From positions 1 to 44,575 of IMG/VR virus record IMGVR_UViG_3300037189_007871: a stretch of DNA of 44,575 nucleotides; one strand, 5' to 3'. The notes below the pieces were generated by a model. It was not told where the DNA came from and made no database searches. It was given only the letters and a program-made list of their open reading frames with translations. The stretch's first letter is position 1. Each line of letters opens with the position of its first letter. The translations under genes were made by a program, and so were the position numbers. This document shows, in pieces, positions 13,179 through 21,384 of this stretch. This DNA comes from a virus.

Positions 13179-13802
13179 ATGAGCGACTTAGTTTTCGTTC
13201 CTGCTTATTGGCCTGTATTCAAGACGGCGGAACTCCGCCGTTTTGATTACACTGTCGATGATGGGACGTTACCTAAGATGACATCAGTGTTTAGTTATGA
13301 TGTCGGCTCAGACAGCATGTTGTATTCTGACTACGATGATAAAGGCGTCTTGAATGACGTTTGGTATTATCAATATCGTCCTGGTTTTGGCATAGCCGAA
13401 TATCGGGACGATTATCCCGCCAAAAAGAAAAAGGTTGTAATGGAGCCGCCGATAGGCTGGGGCGAATTTGCAACCATTGGCGGAAATTATCAAAACTCAC
13501 CAAAGATGAACCCATTTCAATCCTGGCCGCCAAGTATGGCGCAGGGTTGGCAATATATTTGGTGGGAAGATCATCTTGATACTTTCACCCAGCGCGATGG
13601 CACTGTGTATAAAGATGTGCTGCAATTTCTTTATACGCAAAGCTGGGATGGGGGTAGGGCGAGTGGCGCGCGTTACTGGATGGCGCTTGGAATTGGGCCT
13701 GTGTCTCAGCAATGGGTAGCACAAGCGCCAGATGGTTCAATTGTTACGACAACGCGCATGGATGGCAAGCTGTCCATTTTTAATAATGCAATGGTTGCTT
13801 AA
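13179..13802 (+). CDS. Hypothetical structural protein
   Basis: This 207-aa protein is rich in Tyr and Trp (VFVPAYWPVFKTAELRRFDY, DVWYYQYRPGFGIAEY, GWQYIWWEDHLDTF) and looks all-beta. The ATG at 13179 is chosen over GTG 13170. It follows the fibre gene directly and overlaps the terminase by 1 nt. It may be a fibre-associated or receptor-binding accessory; no family is recognised. Confidence 0.7.
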   Translation: MSDLVFVPAYWPVFKTAELRRFDYTVDDGTLPKMTSVFSYDVGSDSMLYSDYDDKGVLNDVWYYQYRPGFGIAEYRDDYPAKKKKVVMEPPIGWGEFATIGGNYQNSPKMNPFQSWPPSMAQGWQYIWWEDHLDTFTQRDGTVYKDVLQFLYTQSWDGGRASGARYWMALGIGPVSQQWVAQAPDGSIVTTTRMDGKLSIFNNAMVA

Positions 13803-15319
13803 TGGCTGCATTAGACATTGATGAATACGGACGCAAGATTTATGAACCAGACGGTGCGGTTCTTTCTGATTACCTTGTTGACCGTCGCCATGTTTCTATT
13901 ATTCGCGGGCCTATTGGATCTGGGACTTCAAGTTGTTCCTGTATAAAGATTGCAATGTTAGCTGCGGAGCAAAACAAGTCTCCGCTTGATGGCATAAGGC
14001 GCTCACGCTGGGCGGTGATCCGTAACAATTACCCGGCCCTACGCAACACGACTGTTAGAACTTGGCTCGATTGGTTTCCCGAAAATCTCTATGGGAGATT
14101 TAATTGGGGAAAGCCAATGTCTCACGTTATGAAATGGGCTGATGTTGAGTGCGAGATTATCTTTTTGGCGCTCGATGACGAAGCCGACATTGCCAAGCTC
14201 AGATCACTAGAGCTTACGGGCGTCTGGTTTAATGAGCTTGAATATATTCCAAAGATTATCTTTGACGAGGCTGAAAGCCGAACGGGCCGCTTCCCTGCGC
14301 TGAAGGATGGGGGGTCGCGCTGGTCTGGTGTGCTGGGCGATTTGAACGCGCCTAATGAAGATCACTGGCTTGTGATGATGACGCAAGAGGTTCCTTATCC
14401 AGACGAAGTGCAGGAAGAGGATCGCAGCTTTTGGCCCAAAGACTGGGGCTATTATGTCCAACCGCCAGCGTTGGTTGAAGTGTTTGCATCAGATGGCAAG
14501 ACCGTTGCGGATTATATTCTTAACCCAGAAGCGGAAAATGCGCGGTGGCTAGAAGAGACGTTTTATTTAGAGAAGCGGCGCGGCAAGTCCAAACAATGGA
14601 TTGATAGCCGTCTGATGAACCGCATTACCTTTGTGGTTGATGGCGATCCCGTATGGCCGATGTTTAGGAGGGAAACGCATGTTAGCCCGAAGCCTCTTAT
14701 ATTTAATCCTTCTTACGCTATCACTGTTTCTTTGGATTTTGGTCGCCGTCCATCTGCTCTTATCGGACAAGAAATCGGCGGGCGGCTCTACGTGCTGCGA
14801 GAATTTAGAATGTATGGCGTCGGCGCGGCGACGTTTGCCCCTGCGCTAAAGCGTTTCTTGGATCAGCATTTCCCCGGTGGATTGTATCGTTTTACTGGCG
14901 ATCCAAAGGGGCAGGATCGAGGGCAGGCGGATGAGCGAACGGCCTATGATATTTTCCGCGCGCATGGGATGCCAGTCACGCCAGCGCCAGTTAAGAATAA
15001 TCACATACAAACGCGCATTACGGCTGTTGAGCAAGCACTTAATGAGCTTGTTAACGGCGGCCCCAGGCTCGTTATAGATCCATTAAATTGCCCGACTTTG
15101 GTTGCTGGCATGTCTGGCAAATATCAGATGCGGAAACTAATGTCCGGCGACGATCCAACGCCGGAGAAAGATAAGTATTCCGATATATCTGATTGCTTGC
15201 AATATATGGTTTTATTCTTGGGGAATGGGCGGGTTTTAAATGGCGCGCTGGTTGATAACACTCCTAAGTATCTGAGAGTATCTAGGCCAGATAAATCAAT
15301 GCGCCGGATTAACGCATGA
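13802..15319 (+). CDS. terL: Terminase large subunit
   Basis: This 505-aa protein is the packaging motor ATPase and nuclease. The P-loop region is RGPIGSGTSS (35-44), the adenine-binding region DGIRRSRWAVIRNNYPALR (63-81), and Walker B TGVWFNELEY with catalytic Glu145. The RNase H-like nuclease follows: VSLDFGRRPS (about 310), RFTGDPKGQDRG (about 365) and KYSDISDCLQYM (about 460) supply the acidic residues. The usual P-loop Lys is replaced by Thr42, which is odd. Length fits podovirus large terminases. It overlaps both neighbours by 1-4 nt. Confidence 0.93.
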   Translation: MAALDIDEYGRKIYEPDGAVLSDYLVDRRHVSIIRGPIGSGTSSCSCIKIAMLAAEQNKSPLDGIRRSRWAVIRNNYPALRNTTVRTWLDWFPENLYGRFNWGKPMSHVMKWADVECEIIFLALDDEADIAKLRSLELTGVWFNELEYIPKIIFDEAESRTGRFPALKDGGSRWSGVLGDLNAPNEDHWLVMMTQEVPYPDEVQEEDRSFWPKDWGYYVQPPALVEVFASDGKTVADYILNPEAENARWLEETFYLEKRRGKSKQWIDSRLMNRITFVVDGDPVWPMFRRETHVSPKPLIFNPSYAITVSLDFGRRPSALIGQEIGGRLYVLREFRMYGVGAATFAPALKRFLDQHFPGGLYRFTGDPKGQDRGQADERTAYDIFRAHGMPVTPAPVKNNHIQTRITAVEQALNELVNGGPRLVIDPLNCPTLVAGMSGKYQMRKLMSGDDPTPEKDKYSDISDCLQYMVLFLGNGRVLNGALVDNTPKYLRVSRPDKSMRRINA

Positions 15320-15708
15320 CCAATGACACAAACGACTGGGCTATTGTTTTCTATCCAGAAACTAATACCTGGTGGCAAAGGCTATGCCCTGGGGAATTCA
15401 AGCATGTGGCGCTTATGCGTTACTTTGTCGATACGGATACATGGATGTATCTGGACTTAGATTTTGGCGGTGTCCATTGCTTTATTCGGCCTGCGACGGA
15501 AGAGGGTATGTTGCCGATAGCTCAGACAGTGGGTAAATGCGCGATCCTTAAATTCAAGGTGAAGGATCGCAAGCTGGCGTTTCGCGGCATGTTTACCTGT
15601 GTGCAATTTGTCAAACATGCGCTTGGTTTTAATAAGCCCTGGGTGCTGTTTCCCGATCAGCTTTATTGGAGCTTACTCAAGAATGGAGCCGAACATCTGA
15701 AAAGCTAG
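15316..15708 (+). CDS. Phage protein with possible permuted papain-like fold
   Basis: This 130-aa protein has a GEFKHVALMRYF segment (His about 30) and, later, FTCVQFVKHALGF (Cys about 95), then LFPDQLYWSLLKNGAEHL. The order His-strand then Cys-helix, with C-x-x-FVK-ALG, resembles permuted NlpC/P60-type cysteine peptidases or acyltransferases, where Cys comes after His. This is a pattern-based idea. It lies between terminase and portal and ends before a terminator-like hairpin. Confidence 0.7.
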   Translation: MTNDTNDWAIVFYPETNTWWQRLCPGEFKHVALMRYFVDTDTWMYLDLDFGGVHCFIRPATEEGMLPIAQTVGKCAILKFKVKDRKLAFRGMFTCVQFVKHALGFNKPWVLFPDQLYWSLLKNGAEHLKS

Positions 15709-15737
15709 TGCGTCGATCTATCTCTGAGCCTTTCATA

Positions 15738-15772
15738 CCCTCCCGCCAGTTAATTCTAGCCGGAGGGTTTTT
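15738..15772 (+). terminator. Terminator-like hairpin that contains the next gene's SD
   Basis: CCCTCC (15738-15743) pairs with GGAGGG (15762-15767) and is followed by five T residues (15768-15772) and then by the ATG at 15774. GGAGGG is also the Shine-Dalgarno of that ATG, so the hairpin can both end transcription and hide the ribosome site. Confidence 0.65.
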
Positions 15773-15773
15773 C

Positions 15774-16181
15774 ATGGGCGGTGGCGGCGGTGGCGACGGC
15801 GGGATGGGCGCTATGATGATGATGGTTATGATGATGCAGCAGCAACAGCAGATGCAGCAGATGATGGCCCAGCAGCAAGCACAGTTCCAGGCTCAGCAAC
15901 AAGCTCAGGCCGAACAAGCTGCACAGCAGCAGGCACAGCAACAGAAAGAACTTGACGCACAGCAGAAAGCTTCAATTCAGAGGCAAGTCGCTCAGGTTCA
16001 AGCTGACGTTTCAAGTGGCACCTGGAACATGCTGCGCCAATTTGGTCAAAGCAATTCCATCCAAGGGGCTAATCAAAATCTAGGAACCGTGGCGACTGGC
16101 TCGACGCCTCCCGCACAGATCCTTCCGCTTCAATCAGCACTGAATTCCGGCGCGCTTAATAACAGCGGCGGTGTTCTTTAA
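15774..16181 (+). CDS. Gln/Met-rich coiled-coil protein
   Basis: This 135-aa protein begins with glycine (MGGGGGGDGGMGAM), then a Met run and a long Gln/Ala helix (QQQQQMQQMMAQQQAQFQAQ and similar, residues about 22-85), ending in a Ser/Asn/Gly-rich tail. It probably forms a coiled coil. Its place between terminase and portal suggests a virion or assembly factor. Start ATG 15774 follows GGAGGG with a 6-nt spacer. Confidence 0.75.
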   Translation: MGGGGGGDGGMGAMMMMVMMMQQQQQMQQMMAQQQAQFQAQQQAQAEQAAQQQAQQQKELDAQQKASIQRQVAQVQADVSSGTWNMLRQFGQSNSIQGANQNLGTVATGSTPPAQILPLQSALNSGALNNSGGVL

Positions 16182-17857
16182 TGGCTGAAATGGAAGTTCC
16201 AGACGAATACAACCAACGATGGGCGATGCTTGAAAATCAAGCTCGCCGTCGATTGACAGATGCGCGTCGGCAGAAAGCGCCTTTTGAATATGATATGCGC
16301 GAGGGTTATGTGTTTACTGCCCCACATCGTGCGATGACGGTTAGTTCAACCGCAGCTAAGCCTCAAGGTAAAGTTTACGACATTCCTCAAATTTACACGT
16401 CGCTAGGCTTTGAGATGGCTGGCGATTTCCCGACCGTCATCATTAACACGTTCTTCCCACAAACACAGCAATGGCTTGTTCGCCGTCCGGCTTCTTACAT
16501 TCCACCTGACCAGCGTTTGATGGTTGAGCGTATGGCGGCTCATGCTGATGAGACAATATTTAAATCCATTCTTGCCAGTAATCTTTATGCTGAGTGCGGT
16601 AAAGCGTTTAACCCAGACCTTGCTTTGGGAACTGTCGGTCTTTGGATAGATCAGCACCATACTTGGAAGCCACCTGTTTGTCAGTGTGTTCCTATCAGAG
16701 AGCTTGAAATCAACATTGGCCCAACGGGCGAGATTGATGATCGCTTTGTGGTTCGATGGACGCGCTACCGTTATTTGCAAGATGTTATCCCGAATATCCC
16801 TATTCCGAAAAAGGTTCGTGAGAAGGGAGAGAAGGACGACAACAAAAATGTTGTCGTGGTGTGGGGTTTCTGGCGCATTTATGATGATAGCGGCGTTGAG
16901 AAATGGCAGCATACGATTACGGTCGATGGTCATTTAGCGCATGAAGCTGAGATTAAAGGCGCTGGCTCATGCCCGCTTATTGTGGCGCGCTTTAACGCTA
17001 CGCCTGACTGGGCTTGGGGTGTTGGGCCATTAATCCAAAGCCTTCCCGATCTTCGCGTTGTTGATGAGCTTACGAGGATGAAGCAACGCAATGTCGATTT
17101 TGCTTTATCTCCACCAATTAGTTTTCCAGATAGCTCTTTCGCCAATATTCAAGACGGCATTGAGAGCGGCATGGCTTATGCGATCCGTCCAGGCGAAGAG
17201 GGCGCGATCAAGAACCTGTATGCGTTTCCGCCAATAGATGCGGCTATTTATTTAACCCAGGATTTAGAAAGCCGGATCAAGAGATTGTTCTTCCTTGACT
17301 GGCCTCAGCAAGATGGCAAGACGCCGCCAACTGCAACACAGTGGTTGGATGAGATGACGCTGGCGCAGCGCCGCATTGGAACGCCTGGCTTGGTGTTCTG
17401 GCAGGAATTCTGTGCGGGCGTATTCATGCGCTACAATTACTTGCTGGAAAAAGCAGGAGACGTTGAGAAGATTACGATTGATGGCCGAAACGGCAATCGT
17501 CATACCATTGCGATGCTTCCTTACAATCCTGCGATGCGCTCCGCTGAGCAAGAAGAAGTGGCGCTATTCTCACGCTTTGCTCAAATCGGCGCTGGCGCTT
17601 TCCCAGAAGAGTGGAAACTGGCGACTGACGGCACAAAGACGCTTCAGCAAATCGCTAACAAGATGGGCATTAATTCCATATGGCAGCAACGCGATGACGC
17701 TGACATGGAACAAGCAATGCAGCAATTGCAAGCGATGAAGGGCGGTATGCCCGCGGGTGGGCCTGCGATGCCGCAAGGCGGTGGCCCAATGCCAATGCCT
17801 AATGCTGGGCCTACAGAAGCTCCAATTCCTCAATATCAAATTAAAGGCAGCATGTGA
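16181..17857 (+). CDS. Portal (head-tail connector) protein
   Basis: This 558-aa protein matches the podovirus portal family: YNQRWAMLENQARRRLTDAR and the stretch to residue 35 near the N-terminus, then a central KAFNPDLALGTVGLWID, VRWTRYRYLQDV, PDLRVVDELTRMKQ and a C-terminal helical region with LDEMTLAQRRIGTPG (about 390) ahead of a Gly/Pro/Met-rich tail. The dodecameric ring forms the DNA gate between head and tail. Position upstream of scaffold and capsid supports the call. Confidence 0.88.
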   Translation: MAEMEVPDEYNQRWAMLENQARRRLTDARRQKAPFEYDMREGYVFTAPHRAMTVSSTAAKPQGKVYDIPQIYTSLGFEMAGDFPTVIINTFFPQTQQWLVRRPASYIPPDQRLMVERMAAHADETIFKSILASNLYAECGKAFNPDLALGTVGLWIDQHHTWKPPVCQCVPIRELEINIGPTGEIDDRFVVRWTRYRYLQDVIPNIPIPKKVREKGEKDDNKNVVVVWGFWRIYDDSGVEKWQHTITVDGHLAHEAEIKGAGSCPLIVARFNATPDWAWGVGPLIQSLPDLRVVDELTRMKQRNVDFALSPPISFPDSSFANIQDGIESGMAYAIRPGEEGAIKNLYAFPPIDAAIYLTQDLESRIKRLFFLDWPQQDGKTPPTATQWLDEMTLAQRRIGTPGLVFWQEFCAGVFMRYNYLLEKAGDVEKITIDGRNGNRHTIAMLPYNPAMRSAEQEEVALFSRFAQIGAGAFPEEWKLATDGTKTLQQIANKMGINSIWQQRDDADMEQAMQQLQAMKGGMPAGGPAMPQGGGPMPMPNAGPTEAPIPQYQIKGSM

Positions 17858-18159
17858 TCTTTCCTGACGATGAAGAGAAGGCCGGACTAAAGCGTTTAGG
17901 TCTTTATGCAGACGCTCAATATCTCTCACAGGTCTTAATCCGCAATCTTCAATATGTCGTTCCATACGACGCAACGCCCGGTGCGTTGGAAAGAAACGAG
18001 GGACGCCGCAGTTTCGCGCTCGAACTACTCAACTTGATGGAGCTTCGAGAGCAACCGCATGACAGAAAACCTGACGCAGCCGAACTCGCCCGAACCCGCA
18101 CAGGGAACATTTCAACTGGACAACGCGGTATCAAACGGCGTCTCCCCGGCGACAAATAA
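17854..18159 (+). CDS. Conserved phage head-module protein, unknown
   Basis: This 101-aa protein (GTG start in a GTGA overlap with the portal) begins MIFPDDEEKAGLKRLGLYAD, then AQYLSQVLIRNLQYVVPYD and GRRSFALELLNLMELRE. Small proteins of this pattern occur between portal and scaffold in related podoviruses. Its last 33 residues are Arg/Lys rich and are encoded by the same DNA as the start of the scaffold gene, in another frame (18059-18159). Confidence 0.75.
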   Translation: MIFPDDEEKAGLKRLGLYADAQYLSQVLIRNLQYVVPYDATPGALERNEGRRSFALELLNLMELREQPHDRKPDAAELARTRTGNISTGQRGIKRRLPGDK

Positions 18160-18829
18160 CGCGCCTCTTGCGCCCGAGCGGCCTTCATGGGTTTCCGATG
18201 AGTATTACGATCCTCAGCGTGGCGTAAAACTCGATGCAATTGGCTCAAAATTTAAAGAGCTAGAAGCATTTAAAAAGCAGCAAGACGAATTAGCCGCATC
18301 TCGCCGGGCTGAAATGCCTGAGACGCCAGACGGCTACGGCGCATTGCCAGAAGGAACAAAACTACCAGAAGGATTTACGGTCGATACAGAAAATCCAATG
18401 TGGAAGTTTTTACAAAAAGTATCTCACGAAAAAGGTCTGACAAAAAAGGAATATGCGGATCTTGCACAAGGTTACATTAATCACGCGGCGGAAGCGCAGA
18501 AAAGTTTTGCTGCGAAAGTAGATGGTGAAACCAAGGAACTCTTCAAGCAACTTGGTGACAATGGATCTCAACGCATAGACGCGCTCGGCAACTGGTTTCG
18601 CCAATCCTTTGGCGACAAGGTTGGTTATCAACTGTCTCAGACATTGTTCACGCCTGACATCGTTAAGGCAATGGAAGCAATGCAAAAGTCTCTCACTTCT
18701 CAAGGAACGGTTTCGTTCAACGGAATGGGACGCGATGGCGCTGGCGGCGGCGACATCGAAGGCTGGGACAAGATGACGTTCGAGCAACGCTGGAACGCAC
18801 GATCACAGCAAGATCGCCGCGCAAACTAA
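18059..18829 (+). CDS. Capsid scaffolding protein
   Basis: This 256-aa protein has an unstructured Pro/Asn-rich N-terminus, the segment PSWVSDEYYDPQRGVKLDAI, a coiled coil (KFKELEAFKKQQDELAASRR), EKGLTKKEYADLAQGYINHA, and a C-terminal helical end (DKMTFEQRWNARSQQ), a layout typical of podovirus scaffolds. It sits directly before the capsid gene. Its start overlaps the previous gene by 101 nt, and the SD before ATG 18059 is weak, so coupling is likely. Confidence 0.82.
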   Translation: MTENLTQPNSPEPAQGTFQLDNAVSNGVSPATNNAPLAPERPSWVSDEYYDPQRGVKLDAIGSKFKELEAFKKQQDELAASRRAEMPETPDGYGALPEGTKLPEGFTVDTENPMWKFLQKVSHEKGLTKKEYADLAQGYINHAAEAQKSFAAKVDGETKELFKQLGDNGSQRIDALGNWFRQSFGDKVGYQLSQTLFTPDIVKAMEAMQKSLTSQGTVSFNGMGRDGAGGGDIEGWDKMTFEQRWNARSQQDRRAN

Positions 18830-18845
18830 GTAGAGGATTATAATT

Positions 18846-19832
18846 ATGGCAACTGTCTATTCGAGTGTATCGGCTCCGATTACACTCCTTGAATATGCAA
18901 AGACGATGGATCAAGATAGTCCAACTCGTATCTTTGTTGAGAACATGGCCGCCGAGAGTGATCTCATGGCGTCTATGCCTTTCCTTCCTGCGATGAATGG
19001 TAAGCGCGCCTATATGGACATTGCTACTGTTCCGCAAGTCGGCTTCCGTGGACTGAACACAGGCGGCGGCGAAGCGACTGGCAACTTTAACCTTCGTGAA
19101 GAAGATACATTCTTCGTTGACGAATATGTTAAGGTTGATCGCGCGATCATGGATCGTCTTGGCCCAGATCACGAAGCTCGTCAGATCAAGCTCAAGACAA
19201 CTGCGCTTGCTCAGATGTTTACGGCTTCGTTCATTAAGTCGGACAATGACGTTAATCCAACGTCTCCGAATGGTATTCAGTCACGCTGCAACAATCTCGC
19301 TACCAATGCGGGAACGGGCGGCAATCTGCTTCACAATTCGGTTACGGCTGGCGGCGGCGCTTTGTCGCTTGCTAATCTCGACATCTTGTATTGGCTCGTC
19401 AATAAGCCAACGCATTGGCTAATGCCTCGCGGTCTTATGCCTTATCTTGACGCTTCTGCGCGCGATCCACAGTTAACCAATAACACTGTGACCTACGACA
19501 TGGCAGATCCGTTGGGCCGTCGCGTTATGCGCTACAAAGGCTTACCGATCCTGTTCGGTTATGAGCCAGATGACAGTCCAGACATGCTTCCTTTCTCGGA
19601 AGTTGGCGCTGGCGGTGGCGCTGCTCAGACGGCTTCAATCTACTGCGTATCTTTACGCGATGGTGGATTGTATTCGATTGAGCAAACGCCTCTTACGGTT
19701 CGTCCAGAGGGTCAGTTAATCGGCGCTCCGTTTAACTCAACGCATATCAAATGGGACTGGGGTATTGCACGCGAACATCCTCGCGCTGTCGCTCGCCTTA
19801 CGTCTGTCACAGCCACGAAGATCGCGGCTTAA
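18846..19832 (+). CDS. Major capsid protein
   Basis: This 328-aa protein follows the scaffold. Its N-terminus APITLLEYAKTMDQDSPTRI leads to MASMPFLPAMNG, VPQVGFRGLNTGGGEATGNF (about 59-78) and DEYVKVDRAIMDRLG, a pattern of the HK97-fold capsid proteins of podoviruses. Later segments NKPTHWLMPRGLMPYLDASA and HIKWDWGIAREHPRAVARLT fit the C-terminal half of the family. AGAGGA lies upstream of the ATG. Residues 14-40 are mimicked by the HTH protein encoded at 5311-5775. Confidence 0.9.
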   Translation: MATVYSSVSAPITLLEYAKTMDQDSPTRIFVENMAAESDLMASMPFLPAMNGKRAYMDIATVPQVGFRGLNTGGGEATGNFNLREEDTFFVDEYVKVDRAIMDRLGPDHEARQIKLKTTALAQMFTASFIKSDNDVNPTSPNGIQSRCNNLATNAGTGGNLLHNSVTAGGGALSLANLDILYWLVNKPTHWLMPRGLMPYLDASARDPQLTNNTVTYDMADPLGRRVMRYKGLPILFGYEPDDSPDMLPFSEVGAGGGAAQTASIYCVSLRDGGLYSIEQTPLTVRPEGQLIGAPFNSTHIKWDWGIAREHPRAVARLTSVTATKIAA

Positions 19833-19856
19833 TCACAACGCAAGGAGACTACGACA

Positions 19857-20375
19857 ATGCCTTTAGGCCCATTTATTGGAAACAACGGCGCACCTGTTCC
19901 GTTTAATCCGCCAACAAAGGTTGGCACATTTGACGCTGCAAACTGCTTTACTGGTGGTTTAACGCCTCAGACGTTCACGGCTTCCGGCTATTTTCAAGAG
20001 GGCGGCGCTCCCGCAACGCTTGATGTTGGCCCAGGTCTTTTCGATGGTTACTGGATCATCGACTTTACTGCGCGCAAGCAGACGGGAACTGAGGAATATA
20101 CTCTTTATCTTCTCGGTTCTAACGATCGTGCATTTGGTGCTGGCAACATTGAGATGTTGTCGATCCAAGATTTTGGCGCAGCAAGATCGGCTGTTCAGCC
20201 TTCCGGCGTTACCTGTGGCGCAAGCCCTGCTGTTAATAGCGGGGAAACAAACTACGTTGCCACTATAAACTTTAAATCTGGCATCGTGTATCGTTATATT
20301 CGCGCTTGGATTGACGTTGCTGGCACGACGCCATCTGCAACTATCAATAGCTGGCTAACCTACGACGCTGGTTAA
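19857..20375 (+). CDS. Putative head decoration or auxiliary capsid protein
   Basis: This 172-aa Gly/Thr-rich, probably all-beta protein lies directly after the capsid gene with an AAGGAG site. Segments include LFDGYWIIDFTARKQTGTEE, YTLYLLGSNDRAFG and YRYIRAWIDVAGTTPSATIN. Proteins of this kind in related phages follow the major capsid gene and are thought to decorate the head. Position is the main evidence. Confidence 0.7.
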   Translation: MPLGPFIGNNGAPVPFNPPTKVGTFDAANCFTGGLTPQTFTASGYFQEGGAPATLDVGPGLFDGYWIIDFTARKQTGTEEYTLYLLGSNDRAFGAGNIEMLSIQDFGAARSAVQPSGVTCGASPAVNSGETNYVATINFKSGIVYRYIRAWIDVAGTTPSATINSWLTYDAG

Positions 20376-20385
20376 GGGGTAAACA

Positions 20386-20580
20386 ATGGATAGCGGTAAT
20401 ACATTTTGGGTTACAGGTTACTACAAAGATCCTGTCAAGGGCGCTGTTCCTGTTACAATGCACGGTATTGACTTGGCTGATGCGATCCGTCGCTTCCCAG
20501 ATCAATATAGCAAGACAGAGACTTTTCTCGGCCAGGTTGCTAAACCAGAAGAGAAAAAGGCACCAACTCAAAAAGCGTAA
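20386..20580 (+). CDS. Small head-module protein
   Basis: This 64-aa protein has an AAGGGG site before the ATG and reads FWVTGYYKDPVKGAVPVTMH, then GIDLADAIRRFPDQYS and a Lys-rich tail. It resembles no family that I can name. It is the last gene before the strong terminator at 20602-20626. Confidence 0.7.
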   Translation: MDSGNTFWVTGYYKDPVKGAVPVTMHGIDLADAIRRFPDQYSKTETFLGQVAKPEEKKAPTQKA

Positions 20581-20601
20581 ATCTGCGTCTTATAAAACAA
20601 G

Positions 20602-20626
20602 AGCCGGGGCAAAACCCCGGCTTTTT
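20602..20626 (+). terminator. Rho-independent terminator after the head genes
   Basis: AGCCGGGG (20602-20609), loop CAAAA and CCCCGGCT (20615-20622) form a perfect 8-bp stem followed by a T run to 20626. It would sharply reduce transcription into the tail genes and allow high capsid expression. Confidence 0.92.
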
Positions 20627-20640
20627 GGTGCGTCGATCTA
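20627..20640 (+). promoter_or_regulatory. Recurring GGTGCGT motif at a late-gene junction
   Basis: GGTGCGTCGATCTA follows the terminator and precedes the tail genes. The 13-mer GTGCGTCGATCTA is repeated at 15708-15720, and GGTGCGTT occurs at 8490, 10721 and 33144, all at intergenic points of the late region. It could be a late promoter or activator element. Confidence 0.35.
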
Positions 20641-20667
20641 GCCCATCCGCACGACTAGCTTCGCGTC

Positions 20668-21384
20668 ATGGCTGACAATCCCTTAGAAACAATCAATACG
20701 CAAACGCCTCAACGGCGGGTTTATGATCTAAGCGACAAGCTCAAGATCATAAATGAAGCCCTCATCAACACCGGGAACAACCCGGTTAACGTCTATGATG
20801 ACACGTCTGATGAGTGGATCGCCGCCGACAATGCCTTTGAGCAAAATGTCCTCTGGCTTTTAGGCCAGCGCGACTGGAACTTTGGAACGGCACAAACTGG
20901 CCTACAGCGCCTTGGTGACAGCAATTACCCTGGCTTTAAAGACGTTTTTGCTAAGCCTGTCGATTGTATTCAGTTAATCAATGTATGGCGCGTGGACGAC
21001 CAGGAAAGATTAGATCGCTGGGTTAAGTCTTATTCTCACGCGATGGCCGATGTCACCCCGCCGTCTCTTACTTATACGATCATAGGCGACAATATCCATA
21101 CAACTGCGCCGATGGGCGTATCATGTAAATATATGCCTTTCCCTGTAGGCGCTCAGGAATGGTCTGTAGGATTTGTTGGCTGCTTGCGGGCAAAGATCGA
21201 GGCCAACTTATATCGCTCATTAAATGAGGATCTTAATACTGCGGCAGCTTGGGAAAAATATGCCGATGAATTAATGCGGCAAGCAATTTCCAGAAACGCT
21301 CAGGAAGATCCGACAAAAGCAATGTTTAAGTCTAGGCTCGAAAAAACCAGAATGATCCGTAAGTTTGGGAACTGGCTCAAGTGA
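20668..21384 (+). CDS. Tail tubular protein A-like (adaptor)
   Basis: This 238-aa protein matches the T7 gp11-like adaptor family: LSDKLKIINEALINTGNNPV, then QNVLWLLGQRDWNFGTAQTG, FKDVFAKPVDCIQLINVWRV and a helical C-terminus with LRAKIEANLYRSLNEDL. It joins the portal to the tail nozzle. It is followed by a GTGA overlap with the nozzle gene, as expected for the pair. Confidence 0.85.
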   Translation: MADNPLETINTQTPQRRVYDLSDKLKIINEALINTGNNPVNVYDDTSDEWIAADNAFEQNVLWLLGQRDWNFGTAQTGLQRLGDSNYPGFKDVFAKPVDCIQLINVWRVDDQERLDRWVKSYSHAMADVTPPSLTYTIIGDNIHTTAPMGVSCKYMPFPVGAQEWSVGFVGCLRAKIEANLYRSLNEDLNTAAAWEKYADELMRQAISRNAQEDPTKAMFKSRLEKTRMIRKFGNWLK

